DNA of 64,000 nucleotides from Halobacillus_B rhizosphaerae (GTDB lineage Bacteria > Bacillota > Bacilli > Bacillales > Halobacillaceae), in contig NZ_JAUTWQ010000011.1 in NCBI RefSeq assembly GCF_046719735.1, positions 62,001 through 126,000 on the forward strand, given 5' to 3'. The notes beneath the pieces were generated by a model. It was not told the origin of the DNA. It saw nothing but the letters and a program-made list of their open reading frames with translations, and ran no database searches. Made by a program: the position numbers and the translations under genes. Positions 51,717-60,987 of this stretch are shown piece after piece (position 1 is the stretch's first letter; each line of letters begins with the position of its first letter).

Positions 51717-51946
51717 ACGATTCCTCCTTTTTGTAGAAAAAACTTGATCTCTATACTTATTTCTCCAGAAAGCAGGCCAATCCTTTAAAAAATCATTGGG
51801 AATCCAGGAAAAAGAAGAGAGAGGAAGGTTGGAGAGCAGTGTTTCTTATGGCTTAATGGCTGATCTTATAGTGAGCCGTTCGTTAGCATAATCCCGACTG
51901 GTTTAGTAAGGTTTTAGTAGATGCTAGAGGATAGGAGTGAAGAGAA

Positions 51947-53107
51947 ATGAAGGATATCTTTGATAATTGGGTAAAAAATGACCGGCAAAAGCGATTATTT
52001 GATAAAGCAAAACGCATATCGGAAGAAGCTAAGTCCCATGTGAAAGAGACAGACCGGGATGCTCAATTTTCTCCTCATACGCTGAAAGTCATCAAACAAG
52101 AAAAGTATCCCTCCTTAAGTTTGGCTCCTTCTTCTGGAGGAGAGGATCTATCTTTATATGAATTTTTATTGCTGCAGGAGAAGATTGCAGAAGGCGACGG
52201 TGCTGTTGCTTTATCAATCGGATGGCACCAGGGAATACTTATGGAATTAAATGATGAACAAATATGGAGTAAGAAACAGTTTGCCCGTTTGGCAAAGGAA
52301 GTCTCAGAAGAACAGAAAATCGTTAACCGTGCTGCCTCTGAACCAGCAACGGGCAGTCCTACTAGAGGAGGTATCCCGGAAACTACAGCCACTCGAAATG
52401 GAAATACTTATATCGTTTCAGGCAGAAAGACGTTTACCTCTTTGGCTGAACATCTAGATTATTACATTGTGTCTGCTTATGTAGAAGATCTTGACCAAGT
52501 AGGCTGGTTTCTAATCGATCGTCACCATCCTGGAGTTTCTGTAGATAAAACATGGGATACGATGGGGATGCGCGGCACGGCTAGTGATGATCTCGTGTTA
52601 GATCAGGTAGAACTTGATGTAGAGGATCTGGTGGAAACTAAGGCTGAGGGAAAGCCTGTTCCAAAAGGCTGGCTGCTCCATATCCCTGCCTGTTATTTAG
52701 GGATTGCTGTGGCGGCCAGGAACGATGCCGTAGAGTTTGCCCAGTCATTTCAGCCGAACAGTCTCGACACTCCGATTTCGGAAACGGCTCATATTCAAGA
52801 TAAGATCGGTGAAATGGAATGGAAACTGATTCAAGCCCACTCTTTTATGTACGCAACAGCTAGAAAATGGGATGAAGAACCAGGATATCGAAAAAATATG
52901 GGAGCGGAACTGGCTACTGTGAAGCTTGCCGTTACGAATGCGGCAAATGAAGTTGTCGATCTAGCAATGAGAATAGCCGGCGGCCGCGGATTATCCAGAA
53001 AATATTCTTTTGAAAAATATTATCGTGACGTGCGAGCAGGACTTCATAATCCGCCGATGGATGACGCTGTATTAAGAATGCTTGCTGGCAGGGCTCTTGG
53101 GGATTGA
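51947..53107 (+). CDS. Acyl-CoA dehydrogenase family protein
   Basis: 386 residues. N-terminal helical domain, beta-domain segment PATGSPTRGGIPETTATRNG (FAD-contact ITG-type region reads SGRKTFTSLAEH), DTMGMRGTASDDL and a C-terminal helical domain with MRIAGGRGLSRKYSFEKYYRD. It lacks an obvious catalytic glutamate that I can place with certainty, so activity may differ (hydroxylase-type members exist, as with YdbM/DszC). Start at ATG 51947 with TAGGAGTG. Monocistronic. Confidence 0.88.
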   Translation: MKDIFDNWVKNDRQKRLFDKAKRISEEAKSHVKETDRDAQFSPHTLKVIKQEKYPSLSLAPSSGGEDLSLYEFLLLQEKIAEGDGAVALSIGWHQGILMELNDEQIWSKKQFARLAKEVSEEQKIVNRAASEPATGSPTRGGIPETTATRNGNTYIVSGRKTFTSLAEHLDYYIVSAYVEDLDQVGWFLIDRHHPGVSVDKTWDTMGMRGTASDDLVLDQVELDVEDLVETKAEGKPVPKGWLLHIPACYLGIAVAARNDAVEFAQSFQPNSLDTPISETAHIQDKIGEMEWKLIQAHSFMYATARKWDEEPGYRKNMGAELATVKLAVTNAANEVVDLAMRIAGGRGLSRKYSFEKYYRDVRAGLHNPPMDDAVLRMLAGRALGD

Positions 53108-53217
53108 CTTAAACAAACGATGACTAAAGATTTTTTCCTAAGTTTATAATGTATACGTCCATACTCTATTATTCCATGGCGGCGGCAGAGAAACGTCTAG
53201 AAATCTTGCTCCTAACA

Positions 53218-53263
53218 AAGAATTCGAACAATGATGCACCATTTCATCATTGTTCGGATTTAA
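53218..53263 (-). terminator. Terminator after bceB
   Basis: TTCGAACAATGATG and CATCATTGTTCGGA arms. Minus strand continues ATTCTTTG. Confidence 0.75.
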
Positions 53264-53304
53264 TTATAATAAATAGTCCTTTTTGCTGTTCCCGCGGGTT
53301 CCTT

Positions 53305-55239
53305 TTAAAGTGCATCCTGAATGATTTTTTTATAGTAAAGGGTCGATAGGATCCCAAATATGGAATAGAGCGCTGTATAAACACCCATAACGATGATCAT
53401 CGGCGTCCACAACTCTGTTCCAAATATAAACCAGCCTGATTTCACGGCAAAGTAGCTGTGTGAAAGTCCCACAATAAGAGGTATTCCAAAATTGAACAGC
53501 TGTTTTCCCTGAATGCCTCTGATTAGGTCTCTCTGCGTAAAGCCAAGTTTTCTTAGAATCGTGTAGCTTGCCTTTTCTTCTTCGCCCTCGTCCATTTGTT
53601 TGAAGTAGAGCACACAGCCTGAGGTGATTAGGAAGGTCAGACCGAGAAATCCAACGATAAACATGGAAAGGCCAAGGGCTTTCTTTTGCCTTTGTGTGTG
53701 TTCGAGCTTTGAATATTGAGGGGAATCTCCCCTGTCGATTTTATCGAATATTGTATTGGCCTTCTCGATATCATCGGAAGCGGTGATATTGACCGGTATG
53801 TGCTTATAGGGTGTCTGCAATTCTTTATTCCGCTGCTGATATAATTGCTGAAAGGTGGATGAATCCACAACGGCAACAGGTAAACTGCCATTTGTAAAGA
53901 AACCACTTACATAAGACTTATCTTTCGTACCGACCAACTGCATAGGAATAGTCTCTTTTTTACCCTTGAATGTGAGACTTCCAGTATGATCAAAATCCAA
54001 AAAGCCATTGGTTAAATCACTAAAGCCGGTAAATATGGTTTCGCCTGCTTTAACATCAATCCCTTCGGCGCTTTTCTCACTAATCACAGCGATTTGAATA
54101 ACACCTGGATCAGTTTCCCTTTCGTTTAGACTCTTGTTCATAATTTGCTTGGCATTGACTTCGTATTGAAGAACTTGTACCGTCTGGCTGCTATAAGGGA
54201 TCCCGTTTTCTTTAAGAACTTCTTTAAACTGGTCCGCATATACTTGCTGAGTAAAAGCAAAGTCGGCAGCTACCATACTTTCCGCGTTCTTTTCTGCAGA
54301 ATAGTAAGCAATGTAACTTAACGATAGTAGACCGATGGCTAGTGCAGAAACCGTGGTGATCACGGTTAATAATAATGCGTTTGATTTCATGCGGAACATA
54401 ATAGGCGAAAGGGACATCACTTCATTAATATTCAAGTAACCCTGCCTCTTTTTTCTGATCATATTTCCGATGAATTGTACTGAGCCTTTATAAAATAAAT
54501 AGGTGCCCAGGATGACGGAGGCTAGGATAAAGAGCATCACGCCCAATAGCATGCTGATCATTTGGCCATCAAATAGTTTGGAAGAAGTGTAGTATCCTGC
54601 AGTTATTAACACTAGCCCCAGGATTCCTAAGATGATTTCGAAAACGGACATTTTCTTCGCTTTTCCCTGGGAAGTGGATTTTACTTGGAATAAAGCTAAA
54701 ATACTTTGCCGTTTAATATAGAATAAATTCGTCAGCATGATAAGAATGAAAATCCCACTGAAAATGAGCAGGGTCTGCAGTACCGCCCTAGTGGAAAAGT
54801 GCAGCGCAGCCACGGCTTCAACTCCTGTAATATGGAAAAGGATCATGGTCATCAACTTTGAAATAGCAAAACCGACGAAAACTCCAGCGATTAAAGAGCC
54901 GAAATAGATGATGAGGTTTTCCAAAGTTAACATACGGAAGATCCGATTTTTGGTTAACCCGATCAATTGGAAGAGTCCAATTTCCTGACTCCTTCGTTTG
55001 ATGAAGATCTGGTTCGCGTACAGCAGAAAAACGGCAACAATACAAACGAGCAGAACCGCGGCTGCTTTTATACCAGCGGCACCTCTGATTGAACCTTTGG
55101 CTGGGTCCATCGCTGGATCAAATCTTAAGGTGACGAAAGAAAAGTACAAAGCAACACTGAAGATGAGCGCAAACACGTAAAGATAATAGTTCTTCAGATT
55201 TTTTTTCAAGCTGCGGAAAATCAGCTGATTAATACTCAT
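53305..55239 (-). CDS. bceB: Bce-type ABC transporter permease
   Basis: 644 residues from the ATG at 55239, overlapping the bceA end by 11 nt; a GTG 9 nt upstream is an alternative. Ten predicted membrane helices with a large extracellular domain of about 200 residues between helices 7 and 8 (about 320-525), the defining feature of Bce-type permeases that detect peptide antibiotics such as bacitracin and signal to the BceS kinase. Contains FtsX-like segments and the NVNEVMSLSPIMFRMKSN-type helix region (as INEVMSLSPIMFR). Last gene of bceRSAB. Confidence 0.93.
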   Translation of the reverse strand: MSINQLIFRSLKKNLKNYYLYVFALIFSVALYFSFVTLRFDPAMDPAKGSIRGAAGIKAAAVLLVCIVAVFLLYANQIFIKRRSQEIGLFQLIGLTKNRIFRMLTLENLIIYFGSLIAGVFVGFAISKLMTMILFHITGVEAVAALHFSTRAVLQTLLIFSGIFILIMLTNLFYIKRQSILALFQVKSTSQGKAKKMSVFEIILGILGLVLITAGYYTSSKLFDGQMISMLLGVMLFILASVILGTYLFYKGSVQFIGNMIRKKRQGYLNINEVMSLSPIMFRMKSNALLLTVITTVSALAIGLLSLSYIAYYSAEKNAESMVAADFAFTQQVYADQFKEVLKENGIPYSSQTVQVLQYEVNAKQIMNKSLNERETDPGVIQIAVISEKSAEGIDVKAGETIFTGFSDLTNGFLDFDHTGSLTFKGKKETIPMQLVGTKDKSYVSGFFTNGSLPVAVVDSSTFQQLYQQRNKELQTPYKHIPVNITASDDIEKANTIFDKIDRGDSPQYSKLEHTQRQKKALGLSMFIVGFLGLTFLITSGCVLYFKQMDEGEEEKASYTILRKLGFTQRDLIRGIQGKQLFNFGIPLIVGLSHSYFAVKSGWFIFGTELWTPMIIVMGVYTALYSIFGILSTLYYKKIIQDAL

Positions 55240-55990
55240 CCTGAACACCGCCCAAGACGCCTTGTGTTTTCATAATATCTTTGAAAAAGGTCTGCCGCGA
55301 TTGCTCACCCTTTGTCAGCTGCGTGTAAATCTGCCCATCTTTAATAAAGATTACCCGGGTGCAATAACTGGCCGCAACGGGATCGTGCGTTACCATCGCG
55401 ATTGTTGACGAACGTTTTTCATTAAGCTCGCTCAGCTTATTGAGCAGGTCAGATGCGGACTTGGAATCTAAAGCTCCCGTAGGCTCATCTGCAAAAATGA
55501 TGCTCGGCTGGTGAACAAATGCCCGAGCTGCCGATGTTCGCTGTTTCTGTCCGCCTGAAATTTCATTTGGATACTTGTCCGCGATTTCTAATATTCCTAA
55601 ATCCTTTGCCAGCGCTTCAAAGCGTGTGAGCGCTTCTTTTCTCGGTACTTTAGAAATAGAAAGCGGAAGCAGAATATTTTCCTTTACGGTTAATGTATCA
55701 AGCAGGTTATATTCTTGAAAAATAAAGCCAAGATGATGTTTACGGAACTCTGCCAGCTTCTTTTCCTTTCTGCCAGTAATTTCGGTATCCTCAATTTTGA
55801 TAGAGCCATGACTGACACGGTCGATGGAAGAGAGGACATTTAACAGCGTTGTTTTTCCTGAGCCTGATGCTCCCATAATACTGACAAATTCCCCTTTGGC
55901 AATTCTCAGATCAATCCCCTTTAAAACCTCTTGTTTGGTAAATTTATTTCCATAGCTTTTATGAATTTTTACGGCTTCTAAAATAGCCAT
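55229..55990 (-). CDS. bceA: Bce-type ABC transporter ATPase
   Basis: 253 residues. Walker A GASGSGKTT (40-48), Q-loop, signature SGGQKQRTSAARAF, Walker B IIFADEPTGALD, H-loop MVTHDP. Together with BceB it forms the resistance module against bacitracin or lantibiotics. The ATG at 55990 has GGGAGG upstream. A BceR-site-like palindrome lies 87-118 bp upstream, inside the bceS 3' end, with TATAAT between, so it can be induced from its own promoter. Confidence 0.95.
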   Translation of the reverse strand: MAILEAVKIHKSYGNKFTKQEVLKGIDLRIAKGEFVSIMGASGSGKTTLLNVLSSIDRVSHGSIKIEDTEITGRKEKKLAEFRKHHLGFIFQEYNLLDTLTVKENILLPLSISKVPRKEALTRFEALAKDLGILEIADKYPNEISGGQKQRTSAARAFVHQPSIIFADEPTGALDSKSASDLLNKLSELNEKRSSTIAMVTHDPVAASYCTRVIFIKDGQIYTQLTKGEQSRQTFFKDIMKTQGVLGGVQDEY

Positions 55991-56034
55991 GTTTTCATTC
56001 CTCCCGTTTCAAGTATCTAAATTCATTATAAAAG

Positions 56035-56108
56035 CTGGGAAAGTACCTTTTCCTTTCATTCGGCGAACAAAACAACACAAGCATATGACATTTCTGTCAC
56101 ATGCTTGT
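56035..56108 (-). promoter_or_regulatory. Putative BceR-binding site and promoter of bceAB
   Basis: Palindrome ACAAGCATATGACA, TTTC, TGTCACATGCTTGT (56077-56108, one mismatch in 14-bp arms). It contains TGACA-N4-TGTCA, matching the TNACA-N4-TGTNA consensus of Bce-type regulators that I recall. It overlaps the last codons of bceS. A TATAAT lies downstream at 56040-56035 on the minus strand, without a good -35, consistent with activator dependence. Confidence 0.75.
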
Positions 56109-57101
56109 GATATGGACAAAGTCATTTTGATTGGGAAAGATAAGAAAGGCGGTTGTACCTTCATGAAGTACGGAGTTCATACTTAATTCAATTTTCAGCG
56201 AAGCGGCGACTTTTGCAGCTAAATATAAGCCCATTCCCGTTGCTTTTCCATCATTATGATCGCTCGTAGAAGTAAAGCCCTTATCAAAGATTCGGGGGAG
56301 GTCTTTAGAGTCGATTCCTCTGCCGTGATCTTGGATGATCAGCTGCGTATGACCCTTGCGAATCGCTGTTCTAACCTCTATGTCTGTTGATTCACTATAT
56401 TTGACCGCATTGGTTAAGAACTGGCGGATGATAAAGGTCAGCCACTTGGCGTCACTCAGCACTTCCTTTTCCTCTATTACTATGTCGAATCCAATTCCTT
56501 TTTGCATGCACCACGATTGTAACGTTTTAATTTCGTTAAATATGAGAGGCTCAAGTTCGACCTTTTCAATATACAAATCATTCTCGATAAATGGAATACG
56601 CTTCTGGTGAAGCTGTTGATCGAGCAGCAGGTGGACTCTGAGCCATTCATAAGTGAGCTGCTGCTTTGCTTTAGCGTCCTCCAGTCGTTGAATGATCAAA
56701 TGCATGGCTGTTAAAGGAGTCTTCACTTCATGGATCCAGGCAAGCAGATCATCCTTTTCCTGCTCTGATGCTTGGTGAAGGGAGGAGGCTTCTTCTTTTA
56801 AGCGGACTAATTCATGCGTCATATTCTCTTCAATAATTTTCTCAAAGGGCCGCTGTCCTTCAGGAAGACTGGAAAGATCTAAATCAAAGTGACGCTGTTC
56901 CATTTGGTTATAAAAGGAGGTCTCTCTTGGGTAGCGGATAAAAAAGAACAGCACGGTGATTAACAATGAGAGAAAAGTATAATAGATCACGGATGTGAAT
57001 GGTATTGTTGGATCTATGTAACCGATAAATAAAGCCAGAGCCTGAAGACTAAGGATCAGCAAAAGCCAGCTCAGACGTTCTCTTACATACCTTAGGATCA
57101 T
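56097..57101 (-). CDS. bceS: Bce-type histidine kinase (intramembrane-sensing)
   Basis: 334 residues. Two N-terminal membrane segments with a very short linker, so there is no extracellular sensor; the family gets its signal from BceAB. H124 in AWIHEVKTPLTAM is the phospho-acceptor, followed by N-box FLTNAVKYSE, DHGRGI and GKATGMGLYLAAK. The start ATG overlaps the regulator stop by 4 nt. Its 3' end carries the BceR-type site. Confidence 0.94.
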   Translation of the reverse strand: MILRYVRERLSWLLLILSLQALALFIGYIDPTIPFTSVIYYTFLSLLITVLFFFIRYPRETSFYNQMEQRHFDLDLSSLPEGQRPFEKIIEENMTHELVRLKEEASSLHQASEQEKDDLLAWIHEVKTPLTAMHLIIQRLEDAKAKQQLTYEWLRVHLLLDQQLHQKRIPFIENDLYIEKVELEPLIFNEIKTLQSWCMQKGIGFDIVIEEKEVLSDAKWLTFIIRQFLTNAVKYSESTDIEVRTAIRKGHTQLIIQDHGRGIDSKDLPRIFDKGFTSTSDHNDGKATGMGLYLAAKVAASLKIELSMNSVLHEGTTAFLIFPNQNDFVHITSM

Positions 57102-57787
57102 GGGGACACCTTTTCTGTGGCCATGTACCCTTGGCCGACTTTTGTTTCAATAGCGGTTCCAAGTTCAATCTCTGTCAGTCTTTTGCGCAGCCGGTTCACA
57201 TTTACGGTTAAAGTATTGTCACTGACAAATCGTTCATCATCCCACAAGCTTTGAATAAGTTCTTCGCGGCTGACAATTTTATTCTTTTTATCAATGAGTT
57301 GTTTTAATATAAACATCTCATTTTTCGTCAATTCGATCGTACCATGCTCATTGGAGATTCGATTTCGCTCCATGTCAAAAGTGGCTCCATTCCAGGATTT
57401 CAGTTCATTCACTTCTGTATTATAATTGTAAACCCTTCGTAGAATCGCCTGGATCTTGGCAATAAGGACGTCAAAATGGAAAGGTTTTTGAATAAAATCA
57501 TCGGCTCCTAAATTCATAGACATGACCATGTCTGTAGGGTGATCCCTTGATGATAGGAAGATGATGGGAACGTTAGAATGTTCGCGGATCATCCGGCACC
57601 AGTGGAAACCATCAAATTTCGGCAGTTGAATATCTATAATTACCAGCTCAGGTTTAAGGTTGGTAAAGGTATCCATTACATTGTGGAAGTCCTTTACACC
57701 GTGAACATCATACGACCACTGCCCCAGACGCTCTTGAATCTCTCGGAAAAGGGTTACATCGTCTTCGATGAGCAGGATTTTAAACAT
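57098..57787 (-). CDS. bceR: Bce-type response regulator
   Basis: 229 residues from the ATG at 57787 (MFKILLIEDD); a GTG at 57796 with AAGGA at 7 nt is an equally plausible start. Receiver with D52 (IDIQLPKFDG) and the very BceR-like LGADDFIQKPFHFDVLIAKIQ segment, then a winged helix (LTKNEMFILKQL to VGQGYM). I recall close similarity to B. subtilis BceR; YvcP and YxdJ are paralogues, so the drug specificity is not settled. Confidence 0.94.
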   Translation of the reverse strand: MFKILLIEDDVTLFREIQERLGQWSYDVHGVKDFHNVMDTFTNLKPELVIIDIQLPKFDGFHWCRMIREHSNVPIIFLSSRDHPTDMVMSMNLGADDFIQKPFHFDVLIAKIQAILRRVYNYNTEVNELKSWNGATFDMERNRISNEHGTIELTKNEMFILKQLIDKKNKIVSREELIQSLWDDERFVSDNTLTVNVNRLRKRLTEIELGTAIETKVGQGYMATEKVSP

Positions 57788-57987
57788 ATCAAGCACCACG
57801 CTTTCCTTCAGCATTATCTTCAAATTATAGCAAAAATATGCGAGGTACGTTTTGGATAGGCTGTTCTGCCAAACAGAGCGTAAAAAGAATCCCACAACTT
57901 CTCTTTGGAATATAGGGCTCAACAGTTTTTGAAACCAATTGTGTGGGCATGTCGTATAACTAATATGAAATGGGAGGAGGGACTGAG

Positions 57988-59568
57988 ATGAAGAAGTGGA
58001 TCATAATGCTGATCGCCGTGCTTATGGCTGGGTTATTTCCTATTCATTCCTTGGCTGTCGAATTCAATATTAATCAAACACACATGGATGCCTATCTTCA
58101 GAAAAATGGTGAAGTACAAGTGGATGAAGTGTACACGTATGATTTCGATGGAGAATTCCACGGGATTACTCGAACAATCATTCCCAAAAAAGGGTCATCT
58201 ATTTCAAATGTGGAGGCAAGTGAAAACGGAAAGCCCTTAGAGGTTAAGCAAGAAGATCATACCTATAAAGTTTATCGAGCTGGCAAGGATGAAACCATCA
58301 CCATTGAGTTAAGCTACGTGATTCATGAAGGGATGGAATTCTATTCCGATGCCGCTCAGTTTTACTGGCCATTTTTTGATAGTGGCAATGAAACCACCTA
58401 CCATCATTTAACAATTGGGGTGCATCCTCCAGTCGCTTCCTCTCCTTTAGCTGCGGTCGGATATGATGAGGCATATGGTACTGAGAAAATAGTAAACGAC
58501 GGAAGTGTGCTCTTTAAACTGGGAACTGTGCCAGCGGGGGAAAACGGTGATATTCGAGTGGCGTATGATCCAGCTCTATTCTCCCCTGGAACTTTGAAAA
58601 ATGGTACGATTCTGAACAACTTTCATGCGGACAAAGAAAAGATGGAACAAAAGATGGCCAGGGATCATCATCGGCATGAACTGCTGCAGACCTTCAGCCC
58701 ATACTTATTAGGATTTTTTGTTCTTTGTCTGGTGCTGCTTGTGATACACGCGGTTAAAAAGAAAAATGAAACGGCAAGAGACAGCGAAAGGGTCGAATGG
58801 AAGGATGAAATGAGTCTTCCTGCCACTCTTGCTTTTGTTAAAAACGGAAGGATTTCAACGGATATTTTAACGGCAGCGTTACTCGATCTTGTTCGAAAAG
58901 GCTATATTGAAAAGAAAGAAGACGAATCCTTTCGTGTGATTCATCAGGAGACAGACTATCACCACGAATCCACTCTTATTGAATGGCTGTTCTATGAAAT
59001 TGGAACAGAGGGAACCTTCACACCCGAGCATTTGAAATCCTACGTGAAAAATAAGAAAAATCATTCGACGTATCAAACTGATTTCAGTCGTTGGCGAAGT
59101 GCGGTAAATGAAGAAGTGAAAGAAAACCACTTGTATCAAAATGGTATAAAGGTTCGATGGGCAGCTGTCTTGCTTGCGTTTGCTTTGATTCCCTTAGCGG
59201 TTGTCTATCCGATTTATAACTTGCCGATTGCGATGATTGTGACCATTATCCTAATTGCATTATTCGTTTTATTTGCGATTGTGTACCGGCCGAAATCGGC
59301 CAGAGGGGTGGCGGTCTTAAGAGATTGGAAAGAGGGCAGCCAGGAAGAAAATTTTAAACAGTTCATTCTTGATTTGGGCAGTGGTTTGTATGAAGGTCTG
59401 CCAAGGGATAATCATCCGATGAACCAGGATGTGGCCGTGCTCATTTTGCTTGCCGTTACCTTCCAAGACGGATTTCAAGACGCAAATCAAACCGTCTACG
59501 CTGCAAATAGCGCGGGTACAGGCAGCAGTGGAGTTGGCGGAGGCGGAGGGGGTTCGGGAGCATTTTAA
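57988..59568 (+). CDS. DUF2207 domain membrane protein
   Basis: 526 residues from the ATG at 57988, with GGGAGGAGGGAC upstream. Signal peptide (about 1-24), an extracellular beta-rich DUF2207 domain (about 25-210), a membrane helix (near 231-252), a cytoplasmic segment and two further helices (about 385-430). It ends in a Gly-rich tail (SGVGGGGGGSGAF), typical of the family. Divergent from the bce operon. Function unknown. Confidence 0.88.
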   Translation: MKKWIIMLIAVLMAGLFPIHSLAVEFNINQTHMDAYLQKNGEVQVDEVYTYDFDGEFHGITRTIIPKKGSSISNVEASENGKPLEVKQEDHTYKVYRAGKDETITIELSYVIHEGMEFYSDAAQFYWPFFDSGNETTYHHLTIGVHPPVASSPLAAVGYDEAYGTEKIVNDGSVLFKLGTVPAGENGDIRVAYDPALFSPGTLKNGTILNNFHADKEKMEQKMARDHHRHELLQTFSPYLLGFFVLCLVLLVIHAVKKKNETARDSERVEWKDEMSLPATLAFVKNGRISTDILTAALLDLVRKGYIEKKEDESFRVIHQETDYHHESTLIEWLFYEIGTEGTFTPEHLKSYVKNKKNHSTYQTDFSRWRSAVNEEVKENHLYQNGIKVRWAAVLLAFALIPLAVVYPIYNLPIAMIVTIILIALFVLFAIVYRPKSARGVAVLRDWKEGSQEENFKQFILDLGSGLYEGLPRDNHPMNQDVAVLILLAVTFQDGFQDANQTVYAANSAGTGSSGVGGGGGGSGAF

Positions 59569-59656
59569 AGCTCCTGTTCCTTGGGGAATTTAGATACTGT
59601 CTGTTCTAAAAGTACGAATAGGTGTTGGGTTTCACCTGGAAAGGGGTACTCTGATT

Positions 59657-60331
59657 TTGATTAAAGCGATTATTTTTGACTTAGATGGGACATTATTGAA
59701 TCGGGAAAGATCCGTGGAAATTTTCATTGGTCAGCAGTATGAACGGTTTTACACCCGGATGGCATCTGTGACAAAAGAAAAGTTTGTGAATAGGTTTATT
59801 GAACTGGATAACCGTGGTTATGTTTGGAAGGATCAAGTGTATAAACAATTAATCGATGATTTTGATATTCCTAGCATCCCATGGGAAGAATTGCTGCGGG
59901 ATTACCTTCATCATTTCAAAGAGTGCTGTATTCCTTTCCCTAATCTTATAGAAACCTTAAAGGAATTGCAGAAAAGTCAGTTCTTGATGGGGATGATAAC
60001 CAATGGAAAAGGAAATTTTCAAATGGATAACATGAAGGCATTGAACATTGATCCCTATATGGATTCGATTCTTATCTCTGAGTGGGAAGGGATAAAAAAA
60101 CCGGATCCATTAATATTTAGAAGGGCGGCTGATAGACTTCAGGTATTTCCAGAAGAATGTGTGTTTATTGGCGATCATCCGGAGAAAGATGTGAAGGCAG
60201 CCCAAGATGCTGGGATGACAGCGATTTGGAAAAAAGACGCATATTGGTATGAGGTAAAATCAGATTACTCCATTGAAGATTTGCTTGAGATTCACGAGCT
60301 GGTTAGGCACATGAATGCTTGCGAGAGATGA
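59657..60331 (+). CDS. HAD superfamily phosphatase
   Basis: 224 residues, TTG start with AAAGGGG. HAD motif I FDLDGTLL (D9/D11 region), motif II MITNG, motif III KPDP and motif IV GDHPEKDVKAAQDAG. Cap domain of the helical type I. A hydrolase for a small phosphorylated metabolite; not further assignable. Starts 88 bp after the DUF2207 gene in the same direction. Confidence 0.92.
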   Translation: MIKAIIFDLDGTLLNRERSVEIFIGQQYERFYTRMASVTKEKFVNRFIELDNRGYVWKDQVYKQLIDDFDIPSIPWEELLRDYLHHFKECCIPFPNLIETLKELQKSQFLMGMITNGKGNFQMDNMKALNIDPYMDSILISEWEGIKKPDPLIFRRAADRLQVFPEECVFIGDHPEKDVKAAQDAGMTAIWKKDAYWYEVKSDYSIEDLLEIHELVRHMNACER

Positions 60332-60361
60332 GAAAGATTAATAGAATCTCAGCTTCGGAAA

Positions 60362-60685
60362 TTAAGAGCCTCTCGGGCCCCACAGCATGACCAACACGCC
60401 AATGATACAAATGAAGGCACCGAGAAGATCATAGAAATCTGGAGTTTTCTTATCAATCGCCCATCCCCACAAGACAGACATAATAATAAAAACCCCGCCG
60501 TAAGCAGCGTAAACACGGCCGAAGGAAGGAAAGGTTTGGAGTGTGGCGATGATTCCGTAAAGTATTAAAGATATTCCTCCGAAGACACCAAAATATACTG
60601 GCTTGCCCTCTCGTAACCAAAGCCATATTAAATATCCTCCACCTATTTCTGCTAACCCTGCGAGAAAAAATAGTAAAATGGTCAT
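60362..60685 (-). CDS. ynfA: YnfA family small membrane protein (UPF0060)
   Basis: 107 residues from the ATG at 60685, with AAGGAG at 8 nt; a second ATG 6 nt upstream is too close to it. Four membrane helices: AGLAEIGGGYLIWLWLR start, FGGISLILYGIIATLQ, RVYAAYGGVFIIMSVLWGW and a final helix. A member of the drug/metabolite exporter superfamily, small-multidrug-resistance-like; substrate unproven. Confidence 0.92.
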   Translation of the reverse strand: MTILLFFLAGLAEIGGGYLIWLWLREGKPVYFGVFGGISLILYGIIATLQTFPSFGRVYAAYGGVFIIMSVLWGWAIDKKTPDFYDLLGAFICIIGVLVMLWGPRGS

Positions 60686-60928
60686 ATTCATGCTCCTTGC
60701 TAAGCTCGTCTGGAAGGAAATGATCCCTTTTCCTTACACCTTACCACAGGAAGATAACGAACCTATAAGGGAACTACTCTAAGAGAGCGGGATTTTTCCT
60801 GTAGAGAGAATCATTCTCTGCAGTTCAATGGAAAATTCCTCGGATTGCTCCGCGCCTTAAGGGACTTATGGTACGGTTTCGCCTCGGAACTCGCGGTTGA
60901 GAAGAGAGAGGGCAACAAAATTAATAAG
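60686..60928. other. Intergenic stretch without a supported gene
   Basis: Contains GTAGAGAGAATC/ATTCTCTGC-type partial inverted repeats around 60800-60823 but no open frame with a ribosome binding site and no recognisable RNA motif. Confidence 0.4.
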
Positions 60929-60973
60929 AAAAAATGTCTCCCTCTCGTTTGTTGAGAAGGGAGACATTTTTTA
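60929..60973 (-). terminator. Terminator after the BCCT gene
   Basis: AAAATGTCTCCCTCTC and GAGAAGGGAGACATTTT arms with a T-rich tail. Confidence 0.9.
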
Positions 60974-60987
60974 GTCTGCATTAACCA

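Noticed and set aside
60686..60928. Structured RNA between YnfA and the BCCT gene
   Set aside because: Only short partial inverted repeats; no motif of a known riboswitch or small RNA and no convincing promoter.
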